Source: Paraburkholderia sp. DHOC27
GTDB taxonomy: Bacteria; Pseudomonadota; Gammaproteobacteria; Burkholderiales; Burkholderiaceae
Assembly (NCBI RefSeq): GCF_003429005.1
Contig: NZ_QVQV01000007.1
Coordinates: 480,828-544,827, forward strand
Length of the DNA stretch: 64,000 nucleotides
Direction: 5' to 3'
Shown here: positions 63,567 to 64,000 of the stretch, in pieces
Position numbering within the stretch: position 1 is the first letter of the stretch
How the letters are laid out: each line of letters opens with the position of its first letter
Notes under the pieces: model-generated
What the model was told of the DNA's origin: nothing
Seen by the model: the letters and a program-made list of their open reading frames with translations, nothing else
Database searches by the model: none
Made by a program: the position numbers and the translations under genes

Positions 63567-64000
63567 ACCGGCCGCCGTTCAACCTCCTCTCCATTACGCA
63601 GCGCTCGCAGATGTGCGCGGTGTTCGAAGCGCTGGACGCCGACCCGGCTGTCCAGGTCATCGTGGTGCGTACTTCAGGCGAACATTTTTCGCGCGGCAGC
63701 AATAGCGAGGAACTGATCGACGCGTCGCCCGACGACGTGGCCCAGCTCGCGTGGGACTTGAGTTCACCCTCACGTTGCAGCAAGCCGGTGATCGCGGCCA
63801 ATCGCGGCTACTGCTTTGGCGCCGCCTTCGAATTGTCGCTTGCGTGCGATTTCAGAATCGCCACAGAGACCACGCTTTATGCGTTGCCCGCCCAGAACAT
63901 GGGGCAAATCCCGGGCTTTATCTGCGCGGCGCGGCTGCACAAACTGATCGGCATCGTGCGCATGAAGGACATGGTGATGCGCTCGCGCGTCATCAACGGT
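63567..64000 (+). pseudogene. 5'-truncated second copy of the crotonase gene (runs off window)
   Basis: Matches residues 34 onward of the gene at 61001 (RPPFNLLSITQRSQMCAVF) with one amino-acid change (E to D in DASPDEVAQ / DASPDDVAQ). The first 33 codons of the normal gene are replaced by unrelated sequence. An ATG at 63512 is in frame with it (MRPSGGDRSRPCLRRRDRH then RPPF), but no ribosome binding site is visible. It may be a decayed copy or a chimeric gene; the 3' end lies outside the window. Confidence 0.75.

Noticed and set aside
63415..63801. 128-codon minus-strand frame at the right end
   Set aside because: Antisense of the duplicated crotonase segment; the same shadow appears opposite the left copy at 60895-61335.
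1..64000. tRNA, rRNA, CRISPR arrays and insertion sequences
   Set aside because: Looked for by eye in intergenic regions; no cloverleaf, rRNA segment, regular spacer array or transposase was recognised.

Overview
The window is high-G+C DNA from a member of the Burkholderiaceae, most like a Paraburkholderia main chromosome. This rests on the housekeeping order (lolC, an rpfE-like gene, recJ, prfB, lysS; iscRSUA-hscBA-fdx-iscX; aceE-aceF-lpd with a phasin gene beside it) and on protein character. No rRNA, tRNA or CRISPR array was recognised.

Left part (1-8500): the 5' part of lolC on the minus strand, then rpfE-like, recJ, prfB (with the classical +1 programmed frameshift) and lysS on the plus strand, and a glycine-zipper envelope protein. 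At 8671-14860 a complete iron-sulfur cluster (ISC) locus runs on the minus strand. It has two IscR-type boxes over its promoter and a hairpin terminator splitting iscRSUA from hscBA-fdx-iscX. A low-molecular-weight phosphatase gene lies upstream of iscR.

Middle part (15700-43500): small envelope proteins, lactate oxidation genes lutA-lutB (no lutC beside them) divergent from an IclR regulator, a PBP7-type endopeptidase, phasin phaP, the pyruvate dehydrogenase genes aceE-aceF-lpd, a divergent FixL/FixJ-like two-component pair, folD, an acyltransferase, oligopeptidase A, a cytosine-deaminase-like gene, a PHB-depolymerase-type esterase behind a ribbon-helix-helix regulator with a visible operator, a PRC-barrel protein and a sulfotransferase.

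Right part (43500-60700): accessory metabolism and transport. It holds a DMT-type membrane protein, a Gfo/Idh/MocA oxidoreductase, a cation/proton antiporter, a YgeA-like racemase, an ABC ATPase with a fused double permease (no binding protein), a Kup potassium transporter with a possible 26-residue membrane peptide upstream, and a sugar ABC operon (binding protein, two permeases, a GHL6-type glycoside hydrolase, a LacI regulator, no ATPase).

Right end (61001-64000): a crotonase-family gene is followed by a lower-G+C insert with three unassigned genes (4-TM protein, 1-TM protein, small soluble protein). A 5'-truncated second copy of the crotonase gene then runs off the window. The 434 visible bases of the two copies differ at 10 positions, 9 of them silent. 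The insert is therefore bracketed by a long direct repeat and could be lost by simple recombination. This is the most unusual structure in the window.
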